A DNA stretch of 64,000 nt from Streptomyces atratus (GTDB taxonomy: Bacteria > Actinomycetota > Actinomycetes > Streptomycetales > Streptomycetaceae), in contig NZ_FPJO01000006.1 of NCBI RefSeq assembly GCF_900119365.1, forward strand, positions 272,565 to 336,564, given 5' to 3'. Below the pieces are notes generated by a model, which saw only the letters and a list, made by a program, of their open reading frames with translations, was not told where the DNA came from and made no database searches. A program made the position numbers and the translations under genes. Position 1 is the stretch's first letter, and each line of letters begins with the position of its first letter. Shown here in pieces: positions 25,721-33,381 of this stretch.

Positions 25721-26299
25721 GTGGATACGACGAACCGGTTCCGGACCGTGCGCCTGGGCTTCCTGTGGCGTTTCTCGGGCGTAGGGCCCGGATGCCTTCT
25801 GGGTCTTCTGGCGGCTGTCGTCCTCGGCGCAAGCGGTGCAGTGAATCGGCTGGGCGTCGGCCCCAGCCTCCTGATCGTCGCCGCGGTCGTCCTCGTCCTG
25901 GCCCTGCCCGCGCCTCTCAGCTTCTGGGTGCGCGCCGACAGCGAGGGCCTCGCCCTCTCCAGGGCACTGCTGCGCCGTCGCCACCGCTGGCACGACATCA
26001 CGGGCCTGGACATGACCTTCGGTGAGGACCCCGATTCGGACGCAGCTCGCCTCACGATGCGTCTGCGCCTGACCACGACCCCCACTACCGGCCGCGGACC
26101 GCTCGTCGGTGTCCTCGGTCTCGCCCCCGGCCATCAACTGCGGGGCACCGAACCGCGCCGGGCGTCCCGGACAGTGCGGGTCGAGGCTCTGCCGGCGGAT
26201 CCGTTCGGCAGCGCCTTCCGCGTCGGAACGAATGAGCCCGGCACTCACGAACGTCCTCGGGGATGGAGCGGGCGCTGGGGCACCCGAGGACAGAGCTGA
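25721..26299 (+). CDS. Membrane protein with two N-terminal helices, PH-like region
   Basis: The protein has 192 residues. Two hydrophobic segments (GFLWRFSGVGPGCLLGLLAA VVLGA and GPSLLIVAAVVLVLALPAPL) are followed by FWVRADSEGLALSRALLRRR HRWHDITGLDM, the pattern of small bacterial PH-domain membrane proteins. The tail is basic and disordered. It starts at a GTG at 25721 without a strong ribosome binding site. Function unknown; it stands alone behind a transposase remnant. Confidence 0.55.
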   Translation: MDTTNRFRTVRLGFLWRFSGVGPGCLLGLLAAVVLGASGAVNRLGVGPSLLIVAAVVLVLALPAPLSFWVRADSEGLALSRALLRRRHRWHDITGLDMTFGEDPDSDAARLTMRLRLTTTPTTGRGPLVGVLGLAPGHQLRGTEPRRASRTVRVEALPADPFGSAFRVGTNEPGTHERPRGWSGRWGTRGQS

Positions 26300-26500
26300 C
26301 TCGGTGATCGTGAGGTTACGGCGGACTTCGGGGACGGGGGCGCGCTGACCGGGCTGTCGCCATCAGGAGGTCCCGCGCCTCGTGTTCGGGGAAGTCCTGG
26401 CTTTCGCCCATGCACACCCCTGCAGCACGGCCCCCCAGTCGACCACACGAACCCACTGGCCTCAGACGTAGAGACCTTGACCAAACGCATAGGGGCATCT

Positions 26501-26541
26501 CAATACTGTGGCGTGACATTAGTGTGTGGCACACAGTATTG
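26501..26541. promoter_or_regulatory. 10-bp inverted repeat upstream of PadR gene
   Basis: CAATACTGTG (26501-26510) and its exact complement CACAGTATTG (26532-26541) are separated by 21 bases and end 8 bases before the GTG start of the PadR gene. This position suits autorepression. The preceding 26300-26500 shows no gene. Confidence 0.75.
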
Positions 26542-26549
26542 TGTCGTGC

Positions 26550-26888
26550 GTGGGCACCGATGAACTGATCCTCAGCCAGGCCCAGGAGCTACGCCGCGGC
26601 ACGGTCGTCCTGGCCTGCCTGGCGCTCCTGGAGGAGCCGCAGTACGGCTACGCGCTCCTGGAAACGCTTGGCGATGCCGGGATCGCCGTCGACGGCAACA
26701 CCCTCTATCCGCTGCTGCGCCGCCTGGAGAAACAGGGGTTGCTCATCAGCGAGTGGAACACCGACGAGTCCAGACCGCGCAAGTTCTACCGGGTCAGCCC
26801 CGAGGGCGCCCTGGTCCGCACCGGACTGCTGCGCGAATGGCAGGAACTCGGCGCCTCGATATCGCGACTGACCAAGGGGGACCGTTGA
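26550..26888 (+). CDS. PadR-family transcriptional regulator
   Basis: The protein has 112 residues starting at GTG (VGTDELILSQAQELRRG); an upstream in-frame GTG at 26526 would fall inside the operator, so this start is preferred, although no Shine-Dalgarno is visible and the transcript may be leaderless. VVLACLALLEEPQYGYALLE then GIAVDGNTLYPLLRRLEKQG LLISEWNTDESRPRKFYRVS is the PadR winged helix. Its stop overlaps the next start (TTGA), so it is coupled to the membrane protein it accompanies, a standard PadR-HAAS pair. Confidence 0.9.
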   Translation: MGTDELILSQAQELRRGTVVLACLALLEEPQYGYALLETLGDAGIAVDGNTLYPLLRRLEKQGLLISEWNTDESRPRKFYRVSPEGALVRTGLLREWQELGASISRLTKGDR

Positions 26889-27838
26889 GCAAGTTGCATG
26901 CGTCCGGCACCGGCACGCTGACCGACCGTTACGTGGTGGAGGTCGTCCGGCGCATCCCGGCCGACCAGCGCGGCGACGTGGCCGACGAACTGCGCGCCAC
27001 CATCGCCGACACCGTCGAGGCCCGCGGCCCGGCCGCCCCGGAGACCACCGAGCGCGAGGTGCTCACCGAGATGGGCGACCCGATCCGGCTCGCCGCCCGT
27101 TACGCGGACCGGCCGCTCGCACTGATCGGGCCCGGCCTCTACCCGACGTACGTACGGCTCCTCACGGTCCTGCTGTCCACCGTGCTGCCGGTGGTCACCG
27201 CCCTGAGCGCGGCGCTCGACATCCTGGACGGCCAGGGAGCCGACGAGGTGATCGGCGGGGCCGTCGGGGCGGTACTCACCGTCGGCGCCCAGATGATTGC
27301 CTGGCTCACCGTGGTGTTCGCCCTGATCGAGCGGTCCGGCAAGCGGCCCGGCGCGGCCGACAGAACCTGGACGCCCGACGACCTGCCCGACCGCGGCGTG
27401 CCGAAGGAGCGCAGTGCGGCGGTCTACGTCCGGATGGCATGGCACGCGCTGCTGATCGCCCTGATCGTCTGGCAGCACACCGCCCAGCCGTACCGGACCG
27501 ACGGCGGCACACGCCTCGACGTGCTCGACCCGGGCCTGTGGTCGGGGTGGATCTGGCCGGTCCTGGCCGGGCTCGCCGGCCTCGTGACACTCGACGCGAT
27601 CCGGGCGGTGCGGGTGTGGACATTTACGCTGGCGGCCTGGAGCATCGCCGCCGAGGCGGCCTTCGCACTGCCACTGGCGTGGATCCTGCACCGGCAGGAG
27701 CTGTTCAACCCGGCCTTCCTGTCCGACGCCAACGGAGGCTGGCAGGCCCCGCAGTCCCTCTACACCGTCGCAGCGGTAGGGGTACTGGCGGTGAGCGCGG
27801 GCGAGGTGGTGAAGCGGTTCCGCGAGGCGCAGAACTGA
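26885..27838 (+). CDS. HAAS-domain multi-pass membrane protein, PadR partner
   Basis: The protein has 317 residues starting at a TTG that overlaps the PadR stop. Residues about 10-75 (LTDRYVVEVVRRIPADQRGD VADELRATIADTV, then REVLTEMGDPIRLAARYADR) are the HAAS signalling segment found in proteins coupled to PadR regulators. The rest has about six helices, for example LLTVLLSTVLPVVTALSAAL, VGAQMIAWLTVVFALIE, MAWHALLIALIVWQHTA and TVAAVGVLAVSAGEVVKRF. Such pairs answer to membrane or cell envelope stress. Strongly coupled operon; the exact role is not known. Confidence 0.8.
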   Translation: MSKLHASGTGTLTDRYVVEVVRRIPADQRGDVADELRATIADTVEARGPAAPETTEREVLTEMGDPIRLAARYADRPLALIGPGLYPTYVRLLTVLLSTVLPVVTALSAALDILDGQGADEVIGGAVGAVLTVGAQMIAWLTVVFALIERSGKRPGAADRTWTPDDLPDRGVPKERSAAVYVRMAWHALLIALIVWQHTAQPYRTDGGTRLDVLDPGLWSGWIWPVLAGLAGLVTLDAIRAVRVWTFTLAAWSIAAEAAFALPLAWILHRQELFNPAFLSDANGGWQAPQSLYTVAAVGVLAVSAGEVVKRFREAQN

Positions 27839-28082
27839 GCCCGCGTCAGCTGCTGGAGTTCCACGCACAGGACGTTGATGCAGGGGGTGGGCCTGTGGCT
27901 TCGCAACGAAGTCGCGGGGTCGGTCTCCAGGGGCCGGGGCCATCCCGAGTCCGGCTGTGTTCGGGCTGCCGCCGGACCGCCGCCGCTCATGACCACTACG
28001 CCCCTGCCCGGCTACGGCCGAGCAGGGGGCGGTCTCGTGCGCCCGGAGTACGGTGGTGACACACCTTCCGGCGGGGGTCCAC

Positions 28083-28313
28083 ATGAACATTTCCATCGGC
28101 GACCGCATCCGCGCACTGCGCGAGTTCCGGGACATCACCCAAGAACAGCTCGCCCAACGCGCCTCCGTATCGGTGGACACCATCCGCAAACTGGGACAAG
28201 GGGTTCGGGAGTCCGCGCGGATCAACACGTTACGCGGACTCTCCCGCGCCTTGGATGTCCAACTCGAACGCTCAGTGATCGGCGCTGCGGCCCTGACTGA
28301 TTTCCGCACGTAA
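28083..28313 (+). CDS. XRE-family helix-turn-helix protein, possibly truncated by a MITE
   Basis: The protein has 76 residues. IGDRIRALREFRDITQEQLA QRASVSVDTIRKLGQGVRES is a Cro/C1-type helix-turn-helix, followed by RINTLRGLSRALDVQLERS. GGGGGTCCAC precedes the ATG at 28083. Many Streptomyces relatives go on into a long TPR or ATPase region. Here the stop TAA is the very edge of MITE copy 3 (28313), so the element end supplies the stop. A naturally short regulator is possible but the insertion explains it better. Confidence 0.65.
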   Translation: MNISIGDRIRALREFRDITQEQLAQRASVSVDTIRKLGQGVRESARINTLRGLSRALDVQLERSVIGAAALTDFRT

Positions 28314-28509
28314 GACCGACCGGCAATAGGGGGCGGCGTCGCGGGGCTGGGCACGCACATCTGCCGCGTTGTCGTCAATCAACAACTTCCCCAAGCTCTC
28401 GGCTTCGCTCGAGCAGGGGAGACCCCATTGCGTTGCCTCAATCCTCCGCCTTGCAACTGCACGCACCCAGCCCCGCTCCTTCACCCACCCCCCAATTGCC
28501 GGACGGTCT
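28313..28509. mobile_element. MITE-like inverted-repeat element, copy 3 (with nested insert)
   Basis: It is nearly identical to copy 2 over its length, including the nested 44-base palindromic insert (28387-28430). The right end reads CCGGACGGTCT, with one base changed from the TIR. It lies directly after the XRE gene and 30 bases before the end of the MerR gene. Confidence 0.8.
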
Positions 28510-28539
28510 AAGCCAGGACCGTTCGTCCCCAACGTCGAG

Positions 28540-29271
28540 TCACGCCTCCAGTTGTGCACGGATGAGCGTGTCGAGTCGCCGCCATGCCGGGGACGAGGCG
28601 TTGACCGTGCCCTGAATAAGGGCGGGGATCTCAGAGGCTGCATCCAGCTCGGGCAGTTCGTCGGGTCCGTAGTGTTCCCGGGTCGCCTTGACGATCCGGC
28701 GGGCGAGGCCGTCGATGCGGGGGTCGTCGGCGTCGAGGTCGTGCGCCTGGTCGTAATCGAGGAAGAGCTGCCGCAGCGCCGGATTGGCCAGGGTCTCGGC
28801 CTGGTCGTGAAACAGTGTGATCGCGCGGTCTGGGTAGGTGGCGAACACGAGGATCCACAGGTCGCGTTGCAGGTCGACCCAACGAGGGGTGAATCCCCAG
28901 CGGGCCAGGTGCTCCAGATGGGCACCGACCTCGGTGGGCAGCGGTGCCAGATGCCCGGCGGCGAGCTCGCGCAGGCGAACCTGCGTTGCCTGCAGGCCAC
29001 GGATGCTGGCGGTGAGCTCGTCGTCGATCTCGCGCAGCGCCTGCTGGAACTCCTCGCCGGTCGCTGATCTCAGGTCCCGGATACGGGCCAGAGGGACGCC
29101 GGCTTCGGCGAGCGTCCGGATTTTGATCAGGTCGATGGCGTCCTTCGCGTCGTACCGCCGGTAGCCGGACACATCGCGGTCGGGCTCGGGGAGCAGCCCC
29201 TTGTCGTGATAGACGCGAATGGTCTTGATCGACACTCCGACATACTTTGCCAGCTGCCCGATAGTGATCAC
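28540..29271 (-). CDS. MerR-family transcriptional regulator
   Basis: The protein has 243 residues. VITIGQLAKYVGVSIKTIRV YHDKGLLPEPDRDVSGYRRYDAKDAIDLIKI is the MerR helix-turn-helix, followed by the dimer coil (ELTASIRGLQATQVRLRELA) and a helical effector region (LHDAETLANPALRQLF-like, LARRIVKATREHYGPDELP). The GTG at 29271 begins the conserved domain. The effector region resembles those of drug-sensing MerR proteins but has no Cys metal site. It is divergent from a short gene at 29326 whose promoter has the overlong spacer typical of MerR control. Confidence 0.9.
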   Translation of the reverse strand: MITIGQLAKYVGVSIKTIRVYHDKGLLPEPDRDVSGYRRYDAKDAIDLIKIRTLAEAGVPLARIRDLRSATGEEFQQALREIDDELTASIRGLQATQVRLRELAAGHLAPLPTEVGAHLEHLARWGFTPRWVDLQRDLWILVFATYPDRAITLFHDQAETLANPALRQLFLDYDQAHDLDADDPRIDGLARRIVKATREHYGPDELPELDAASEIPALIQGTVNASSPAWRRLDTLIRAQLEA

Positions 29272-29287
29272 CCGGCCATCGTCCCAC

Positions 29288-29319
29288 TTGACCTTTCCCC
29301 TGGGGCAGGGTTGCAGGAT
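29288..29319 (+). promoter_or_regulatory. MerR-type promoter with long spacer and central dyad
   Basis: TTGACC at 29288-29293 is followed after 20 bases by CAGGAT (29314-29319). The spacer is occupied by a dyad ACCTTTCCCC-TGGGGCAGGGT. A 19-20 bp spacer carrying a dyad is the hallmark of MerR-activated promoters. It directs the 95-residue gene at 29326. Confidence 0.7.
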
Positions 29320-29325
29320 CGCGTC

Positions 29326-29613
29326 ATGGCGAACACGAATATCGACCGGGAGACCCTGCGCGAGCTGGCTGACGAGGGCAACGAGACCGCTTTGGACCGG
29401 CTGGCCGAGCTCGCCGACGCAGCCGGCGACCTCGGAGAGCTGAGCGAGCTGCTGGACGAGGGATCCATGCGCGCTGGGTTTCTGCTCACTCGACGTGCGG
29501 CCGCGACCGGCGACCTGCGCGAGCTGCAACGGATCTCCGACGCCGGGTACGACGAGGCCGGGAACGAGCTGAACCGACTGCTGAAGGCACCGGCCGACGG
29601 GCATCAGGATTGA
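29326..29613 (+). CDS. Small acidic helical-repeat protein, probable MerR target
   Basis: The protein has 95 residues and no signal. It is highly acidic with short helical repeats: RETLRELADEGNETALDRLA, ELADAAGDLGELSELLDEGS and LTRRAAATGDLRELQRISDA GYDEAGNELNRLL, which look like Sel1- or ankyrin-like helical hairpins. It starts at the ATG at 29326 only a few bases after a MerR-type promoter, so the transcript is nearly leaderless. Function unknown; by context it would be induced with the ligand of the adjacent MerR protein. Confidence 0.7.
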   Translation: MANTNIDRETLRELADEGNETALDRLAELADAAGDLGELSELLDEGSMRAGFLLTRRAAATGDLRELQRISDAGYDEAGNELNRLLKAPADGHQD

Positions 29614-29761
29614 GGATCTGACCAGCCGCAGCGGCCGTCCAGGCCGCGCGGCCACCGAATTCGGGCCGCGGCCGGTGCTTGTTTGACCCCCGTGCAAGTC
29701 GCCGAGGCCGAGGCACTGGCCTGCCAGTTACCGGCCGAGACCGGCGTGTCACTGTCGCGCT

Positions 29762-30070
29762 GGTCGTGCCCCGGAGCCTCACGACAACCTCACGTCCTAC
29801 CGGTTCGTCCTGGTCGAAGGTGTGAAGCCGGAGGACCTGCCCGGGCGCCTCTCGGACGGGAACGAGGCAGCGCTGGGCGATCCCATGACTTCCGAGGAAG
29901 CGCGCCACCGATTGCTCCGCGGACAGAGGGAGTTCTCGTCCTACGACGACAGAGCCCTCATGGGGGTCGGCCGGGCCGACACCCGTTGGAGCTTCGCCTT
30001 CGACAGCGGCCCTGCGCATTTCGACCCGCGGCGGAAGGCCGGTGGTCAGCGCGGCCCATGCTCACCTTGA
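29762..30070 (+). pseudogene. Remnant of a DUF6461-like protein
   Basis: One frame reads HDNLTSYRFVLVEGVKPEDL, PGRLSDGNEAALGDPMTSEE and RADTRWSFAFDSGPAHFDPR, a pattern recalled from DUF6461-type proteins with F.LV.G..PE..L..L near the start and a W.FA strand. There is no start codon with ribosome binding site, and the end is out of pattern. The call is weak but the frame is coding-like. Confidence 0.35.
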
Positions 30071-30196
30071 TCATGGATCATGAACGTCGCCGGTCAGCCG
30101 CAAGGCGCGTACAGAACTTTTGCCGATCTTGAAGCAACCAATAGACGATGCCGCCTTTCTGACGTCTCGCGTCCTGCGATCGATGGGAGACACGAG

Positions 30197-31666
30197 ATGA
30201 AACCGCATATGGCGAAGGGCAGCCGGCGTCGGTCGGCGGTCCCGGGCTGTCTGTCCGGCTGGGCTCCGGCCACAGCACTCCTCCTGGCCGTGACGACGTC
30301 CTGCACCGGCTCCGCACCGGGAAACGGTGCCGTCGCGGTCGGAAAGCACGGCACGGCCGGAGTGGGGGATCGGCTGTTCCCAGCGCTCGGCAATGGCGGC
30401 TATGACGTGGTGCACTACGGGCTGACGCTGGATTACGTGCCCGAGACCAACCACCTGAAGGGCACGGCGGTCATCACAGCGCGGGCCACGCAGGACCTGA
30501 GCCGCTTCAACCTCGACCTGTCAGGGCTGCGGGTACGCACCACCACGGTGCAAGGAACCAAGGCCCAAGTCGCTCGCTCGGGGGACGAGTTGCTCGTGAA
30601 ACCGGCGAAGGCGGTGAGGAACCGCGAAGTCTTCAAGACAGTCGTCACCTACGACGGCACACCGCGCACGCTCAAGGACGACGGCGGAGGCCGGGAAGGC
30701 TGGATAGAGACCGACGACGGCTCGACGGCCCTGGGCCAGCTGTCCGGCTCCATGACCTGGTTCCCGGGCAACCATCACCCGTCGGACAAGGCCACGTACG
30801 ACACCACGGTCACCGTGCCCAAGGACGAGGATGGCGACCCCTACGACGTGATCAGCAACGGTGAGCTGATCACGGAGGAGGACAAGGGCAAAACGGTGAC
30901 CCGGCACTGGCGCACTGCGGAGCCCATGGCCAGCTACCTCGCACACGTCTCCGTCGGTTACTTCGAGATCCACAAGGGCTGGACGGACGATGACGTGCCC
31001 GTCTACGTCGCCATCGACCCCGACGAGGCCGAGGACTCCGCCGATGTCGCAGACCTGGTGCCCGAGATCGTCGACTGGGCCGGCAAACGTTTCGGTCCCT
31101 ACCCCTTCTCCTCGACCGGTGCCATCGTCGACCACCTGCCCGGGCTCGACTACGCCCTGGAGACCCAGACCAAGCCCTACTTCGACGAGGCGCCCGAAGA
31201 GGCGCTGCTCGTGCACGAACTGGCACACCAGTGGTTCGGCAACTCCGTCACCCCGCGCAAGTGGAAGGACATGTGGCTCAGCGAGGGTCTGGCCACCTAC
31301 GCGGAGTGGCTTTGGGAGGAGGAGCGGGGCAACAGGAGCACCACGGAGATCTTCGAGGACTTCTACGACGGCACGGACGCCGAGAGCGAGGGCATCTGGG
31401 CGTTCCCGCCAGCGGATCCGCCCAGCGGAGGGCGCGTCTCCGACCCGCCCGTCTACGGACGCGGTGCCATGGTCGTGCACAAGGTGCGCAGGGCCGTCGG
31501 CGACGAGACCTTCTTCGGCATCCTTCGTACCTGGACCCGGCAGCACCGGCACGGCAATGCTGACACCCGGCAGTTCATCGCCCTGTGCGAGAGCAAGTCC
31601 GGGGAGGACTTGACCGAGCTCTTCAACACCTGGCTCTTCGACAAGAAGAAGCCCTCCCGGATGTGA
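30197..31666 (+). CDS. M1-family (aminopeptidase N-like) zinc metallopeptidase, exported
   Basis: The protein has 489 residues. The N-terminus has a basic start and LLLAVTTSCTG, a possible lipoprotein signal (the -3 residue is Thr, so not perfect). The beta-rich domain contains YGLTLDYVPETNHLKGTAVI, and the catalytic site reads LLVHELAHQWFGNSVTPRKW KDMWLSEGLATYAEWLWEEE: HELAH zinc ligands, E of WLSEG as third ligand and the catalytic Glu. The GAMEN exopeptidase motif is replaced by LPGLDYALETQT, so exopeptidase specificity is relaxed or different. GGGAGACACGAG precedes the ATG at 30197. Confidence 0.88.
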   Translation: MKPHMAKGSRRRSAVPGCLSGWAPATALLLAVTTSCTGSAPGNGAVAVGKHGTAGVGDRLFPALGNGGYDVVHYGLTLDYVPETNHLKGTAVITARATQDLSRFNLDLSGLRVRTTTVQGTKAQVARSGDELLVKPAKAVRNREVFKTVVTYDGTPRTLKDDGGGREGWIETDDGSTALGQLSGSMTWFPGNHHPSDKATYDTTVTVPKDEDGDPYDVISNGELITEEDKGKTVTRHWRTAEPMASYLAHVSVGYFEIHKGWTDDDVPVYVAIDPDEAEDSADVADLVPEIVDWAGKRFGPYPFSSTGAIVDHLPGLDYALETQTKPYFDEAPEEALLVHELAHQWFGNSVTPRKWKDMWLSEGLATYAEWLWEEERGNRSTTEIFEDFYDGTDAESEGIWAFPPADPPSGGRVSDPPVYGRGAMVVHKVRRAVGDETFFGILRTWTRQHRHGNADTRQFIALCESKSGEDLTELFNTWLFDKKKPSRM

Positions 31667-31688
31667 GGAGGGCGATCCGACGAGGGAA

Positions 31689-31711
31689 GGGCTCTCCCCG
31701 GGGGAAAGCCC
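31689..31711. terminator. Hairpin terminator after the M1 peptidase
   Basis: GGGCTCTCCCC pairs with GGGGGAAAGCCC with one mismatch, 20 bases after the peptidase stop and 19 bases before the end of the convergent pseudogene, so it can serve both. Confidence 0.65.
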
Positions 31712-31729
31712 CCCAGCCGGCAGGAGGCC

Positions 31730-32388
31730 CTACGCAGACGGGTACACCAGCGTGATCTCGCGGTTCAGGCCGGTCTCGTCGGCATCCGGGTACATGGACA
31801 CCCCACCGTCGGACCACCGCACCAGGAAGTCGTCCGGGTGGCGGTCGTCCGTGTAGTCGCCGGCGCCCAGGATGGTGACGTGCGTCCAGAGCCGGTTGGG
31901 CTTCTTGACCTGGATCTCGCCGTGGAAACCGTTCTGGTCGATGTCCTTGTAGAGGGTCGGTTCGCCGTCCGTCCATCGGACGATGAGTAGTCGTCGGCGT
32001 CAGCCGGCGTGAACCCGCGCGCGTCGTCGTCCCCGCCTGCCGGGACAGGGGCGACGGAACGGAAGACTGCTCCTCCGGGGCGGCGGTCGGCGAAAGACTC
32101 AATCACCGCTACGAACGCCGCCCCCGCAACTACCTGGCGTTCCTCGGACTCGCCGCCGCACTCTGCTGCTACAAGCGACTCGTCCGCCTCACCACGCAGG
32201 ACACGGTCATATTGCCGTCCATCAGTCTCGCGAACGCCTCGGCGGGCGTGGCCGACCGTGCCTCCGGCGAAGTGACCGGTCGCCATCGGGGTGGCGCTCG
32301 TCGTTGAGCACCGCGCCAGTGCGGCCGAGGCGACCATGAGTCCGCCGACGAGCAGAGTTCTGCGATCCGGACGTCCCGCTCTGTCCAT
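31730..32388 (-). pseudogene. Lipoprotein with FG-GAP/VCBS-like repeats, broken by a transposase remnant and a frameshift
   Basis: The N-terminus at 32388 reads MDRAGRPDRRTLLVGGLMVA SAALARC, a lipoprotein signal. After GGTVGHARR the frame is non-homologous where a + strand transposase fragment lies (32083-32215). Below it a different frame resumes LIVRWTDGEPTLYKDIDQNG FHGEIQV, then WTHVTILGAGDYTDDRHPDD FLVRWSDGGVSMYPDADETG and stops at 31730. The DDFLVRWSDGGVSMY repeat is FG-GAP-like. Resuming needs one extra base near 31990, so a frameshift is also present. Confidence 0.65.
32083..32215 (+). mobile_element. IS5-family transposase C-terminal remnant
   Basis: One frame reads GERLNHRYERRPRNYLAFLG LAAALCCYKRLVRLTTQDTV. 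This is the end of IS5-like DDE transposases (LNHRYERRP..Y.AFLGLA.ALCCY.RL). No start, catalytic core or inverted ends remain. It interrupts a lipoprotein gene on the other strand. Confidence 0.7.
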
Positions 32389-32539
32389 TTCGGCTCCCCT
32401 CAGTCCGCTGAGATGCGTCCGTACCGCTTGGCCAAGGCGATTGTTCAGCACGGTGCGGGACTCCGGCTACAGGCGCAAGCGGGCGCGGGCCTCTCTGCCA
32501 CCGACGGCCCGCGGAACCGGCTCGGGCGGAGGCACGAGC

Positions 32540-32568
32540 AGCACTACAGCACTACAGCACTACAGCAC
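32540..32568 (+). repeat. Short tandem repeat, unit AGCACTAC
   Basis: Three full 8-base units and five further bases of a fourth are identical. No coding frame includes them. Confidence 0.85.
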
Positions 32569-32594
32569 CGACCGGGCGATCACGTGGATCTCAA

Positions 32595-32622
32595 GGGGCC
32601 GTCTCTGTCGGGAGACGGCCCC
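32595..32622 (+). terminator. Rho-independent-like hairpin without an assignable gene
   Basis: GGGGCCGTCTC (32595-32605) pairs perfectly with 32612-32622 around a 6-base loop and is followed by CTCTCTG. It has the look of a terminator, but no gene ends upstream on the plus strand within 300 bases, so it may belong to a lost gene or an unannotated small RNA. Confidence 0.55.
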
Positions 32623-33381
32623 CTCTCTGCTTCCGTGCCGGGTCTGCCGGAACCGCGCCGGGTGTGGTCGTTGCCCGAAATCGGTGCGTGCTGGTTTCTG
32701 GGGGCGTGTGGCGGGAGGGGCGGCGGATTCGGGTCCCCCGGCGTACTGATGGACCCGCCCCCGAGCGCTCGTCCATTCAGGTGACTGGCAGTCACGACGC
32801 TTGTGTCATATTCCATCTGTGTGGGTCACTTGAGTCACTAAACCGGTGGGCCGCCCATCCCTCTCCGGGGGAGCGCGGAACCGTTGTGTTTGCCGACCGT
32901 CCACGCATGACGGGCCTCGGCACCTTCGGCCGCGATGGGCGCCCCTGTAGAGGACTTGGATCCGACCAGTCGTCCCTGCCGCACGGCGGCAGGGGCTGGT
33001 GCGGCAGCCTCCGGCCTCTGCAAGTGAGCGGTGCGCGAACAATCCGCGCACACCGAACACCTCGTCATCGGGGCCATGGGCATGGCAGCCGGCCGCGGCT
33101 TTCCGGGCCGGCGTCCCGCGACTTGGCTCATCACGGCTCCGAGCACACTGCGCGATGAAGGCCGTTGACGGCGCCTTCCCCCAACAGGCGTGTCCCGGAC
33201 GATTCCTCGGGCGCGCCCAGCGGCGTACCCCCGGAACCGGTCGAGCAGGAGGCGAGCGAGAACAGCCGGGGCCAGACAGCGTCCCGGTGGCCCAAGTCGC
33301 TGCCAAGGGTCCTGATCCGGACCCGTCTCGAAGTCAACTTCCGGATTTCGATAGGTCAGTTCGAGCACACGGAGGACGATC

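Larger units (their letters stand above)
32389..33381. other. Long gene-free stretch with short repeats and two hairpins
   Basis: About 990 bases show no supported gene. They hold (AGCACTAC)3.5 at 32540-32568, an 11-bp-stem hairpin with CTCTCT tail at 32595-32622, and a 9-bp-stem hairpin (CCCTGCCGC-ACG-GCGGCAGGG) at 32974-32994. The promoter of the downstream IPT/TIG genes should be in the last 100 bases. Base composition stays high in GC, so decayed coding sequence is possible but not identifiable. Confidence 0.55.

Noticed and set aside
32974..32994. 9-bp-stem hairpin (CCCTGCCGC-ACG-GCGGCAGGG) as a small RNA or riboswitch
   Set aside because: A single short hairpin without conserved surroundings or a neighbouring gene end is not enough for an RNA call.
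33165..33380. Open plus-strand frame continuing into the first IPT/TIG gene region
   Set aside because: Amino acid composition is random-like, it is in another frame than the IPT gene, and there is no start with ribosome binding site.
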